Source: Pelagomonas calceolata | Taxonomy: Eukaryota; Sar; Pelagophyceae; Pelagomonadales; Pelagomonadaceae | Direction: 5' to 3' | NCBI GenBank assembly: GCA_918797485.1 | Contig: CAKKNE010000004.1 | Coordinates: 5,208,001-5,272,000, forward strand | DNA length: 64,000 nt | In this document: positions 63,340-64,000 of the stretch, piece after piece | Layout of the letters: the number at the start of each line of letters is the position of its first letter | How positions within the stretch are numbered: position 1 is the first letter of the stretch | Translations under genes and position numbers: made by a program | Notes under the pieces: generated by a model | Databases searched by the model: none | What the model was told of the DNA's origin: nothing | The model's input: the letters and a program-made list of their open reading frames with translations, nothing else

Positions 63340-63739
63340 TTGCTGGTTTGGGCAGCCTTGTTTTTGTTGAGTTATTGCTTGTTGTTGTTATGATGCTGCA
63401 AGCTTGTTGTGCTGTTGCTGTATGCAACGATGCTCCAATGCTGTGTGCTTGCGATTGGGGGCAGCCCAATGATGCGCGCAGACTTCGAAGGCTGCGGAGC
63501 TGAGACCCGCACGCGGCCTAAGCCGCGCTCCGGGTACCCTGTATTGAGTGCATGATTGCTCCACGCGTCGGCTGCGGCATGAGAATTCGCGTGTCATATC
63601 GTGCGGTGTGAAAGGTTGAGAGGCTCCACCATCACTTGGTGAAGCCGGCCAGCGCACACGCTCCAGCAATGATCACGACATAATATTAGCGCTGTATTAC
63701 ATACACCGTGCCAGGCAGTCGCAAAACAACATAAGAAGA
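63340..63739. promoter_or_regulatory. Divergent promoter region, GT8-LRR / terminal partial gene
   Basis: A 400-bp AT-richer spacer with TTGTTGTT/TGTTGCTG short repeats at 63360-63420. No gene or clear motif copy. Confidence 0.4.
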
Positions 63740-64000
63740 ATGGCTCATCGATCAAAGGCAGTGAGAGCAGCATGTCCAGGCCTGAGAGCACGTCCAGCGG
63801 GCGTCGCGGCACGGAGGCCACGTGCGCCAGCGCTCGCGAGCGCCCGATCGTCGATCGGACTGGTCGCGTCGCTGTGCGCGCTGCTCCTGGCCACGGCGGG
63901 CGCCTACGCGCCGCGCCGGCCGTACCCGCGCGGCGTGCGGCGCCAGGTCCGGCGCGCGGCCGAGGCGCGGCCCGAGCGGTCGTGGACCGGCCGGCTGTGG
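63740..64000 (+). CDS. 5' end of a probable plastid- or secretory-targeted protein (runs off window)
   Basis: The ATG at 63740 opens a frame that stays open for 87 codons to the window edge. It begins with a basic, Ala-rich stretch (MAHRSKAVRAACPGLRARPA) and then a signal-peptide-like core SSIGLVASLCALLLATAGAY followed by APRRPYPRGVRRQVRRAAEA. The TAGAYAP context resembles the ASAFAP cleavage motif of heterokont bipartite plastid presequences (hydrophobic signal, aromatic residue, Ala-Pro, then a basic transit region). A shorter leader starting further in is possible but no closer in-frame ATG is seen. The mature protein lies outside the window. Confidence 0.58.
   Translation, partial: MAHRSKAVRAACPGLRARPAGVAARRPRAPALASARSSIGLVASLCALLLATAGAYAPRRPYPRGVRRQVRRAAEARPERSWTGRLW

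Noticed and set aside
1-64000. CRISPR array, IS element, prophage or bacterial operon structure
   Set aside because: No regularly spaced direct repeats, transposase or phage genes; all genes are eukaryotic and alternate strands. Sparse introns explain the long open frames.
1-64000. tRNA or rRNA genes
   Set aside because: Looking by eye for T-arm (GGTTCRANNCC) plus A-box pairs in the spacers gave no convincing cloverleaf; a tRNAscan-SE run would settle it.

Overview
The window looks like nuclear DNA of a GC-rich, gene-dense unicellular eukaryote, most likely a pelagophyte-like stramenopile alga of the Aureococcus/Pelagomonas type (inference). The signs are: only eukaryotic gene families (SLY1, myosin, ALG2, a UBC6-like E2, ICMT, OGT, BUD20, Dispatched/Patched-like and SMYD-like proteins); spliceosomal introns; a TGA-encoded selenoprotein candidate; one N-terminus ending in an AYAP motif like heterokont plastid presequences; and above all a family of short transposon-like introns (introners) with CTGTGTGGAAATCAA terminal inverted repeats. 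I cannot name the species from the sequence alone.

Layout. 1-12.1 kb: tail of a membrane protein, SLY1, an NCKX-like cation exchanger, a SMYD-type SET protein, guanine deaminase, a PRXL2-type selenoprotein candidate, a GYF-like membrane protein, a nucleoside hydrolase and a U-box protein. 12.5-21.3 kb: a Dispatched-like RND protein and a class-divergent myosin. 21.4-30 kb: small hypotheticals, a BUD20 homologue, an IQ-repeat protein, a TPR-methyltransferase, an ankyrin protein and a tail-anchored protein with a Cdc37-like N-terminal motif. 30.3-37.4 kb: one 2,231-residue multidomain gene in four exons. 37.8-52 kb: a secretory OGT-like protein, a UBC6-like E2 with a SUMO-like domain, a 2OG oxygenase, a polytopic membrane protein, a CBM20-TPS-TPP protein, ICMT and an MFS sugar transporter. 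52.5-64 kb: a DUF707-like luminal protein, a small secreted coiled-coil protein, ALG2, a golgin-like protein, a hypothetical, a GT8-LRR fusion and the 5' end of a probable plastid-targeted gene.

Genes alternate strands tightly. Convergent neighbours are sometimes only 10-35 bp apart and divergent pairs share 300-500 bp promoters. Most genes have no intron, and nearly all introns present are introners. In the best copies the intron is exactly [8-bp target duplication + element]: the duplication supplies the GT or GC donor, the element's inverted repeat supplies the AG acceptor, and splicing restores the pre-insertion reading frame. Using this rule I joined exons for eight genes, and the frames closed.

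Two further shared signals stand out. A palindromic motif near GCTAGTGTCTTACA...GCTAGC recurs only in gene-upstream spacers. A roughly 70-bp C-rich block is shared by two unrelated promoters, in the same order relative to that palindrome. Several proteins combine unusual domains or carry changed catalytic or metal-binding residues: TPS-TPP, the BUD20 zinc finger, and the pseudo-receiver and pseudo-hydrolase of the giant protein.
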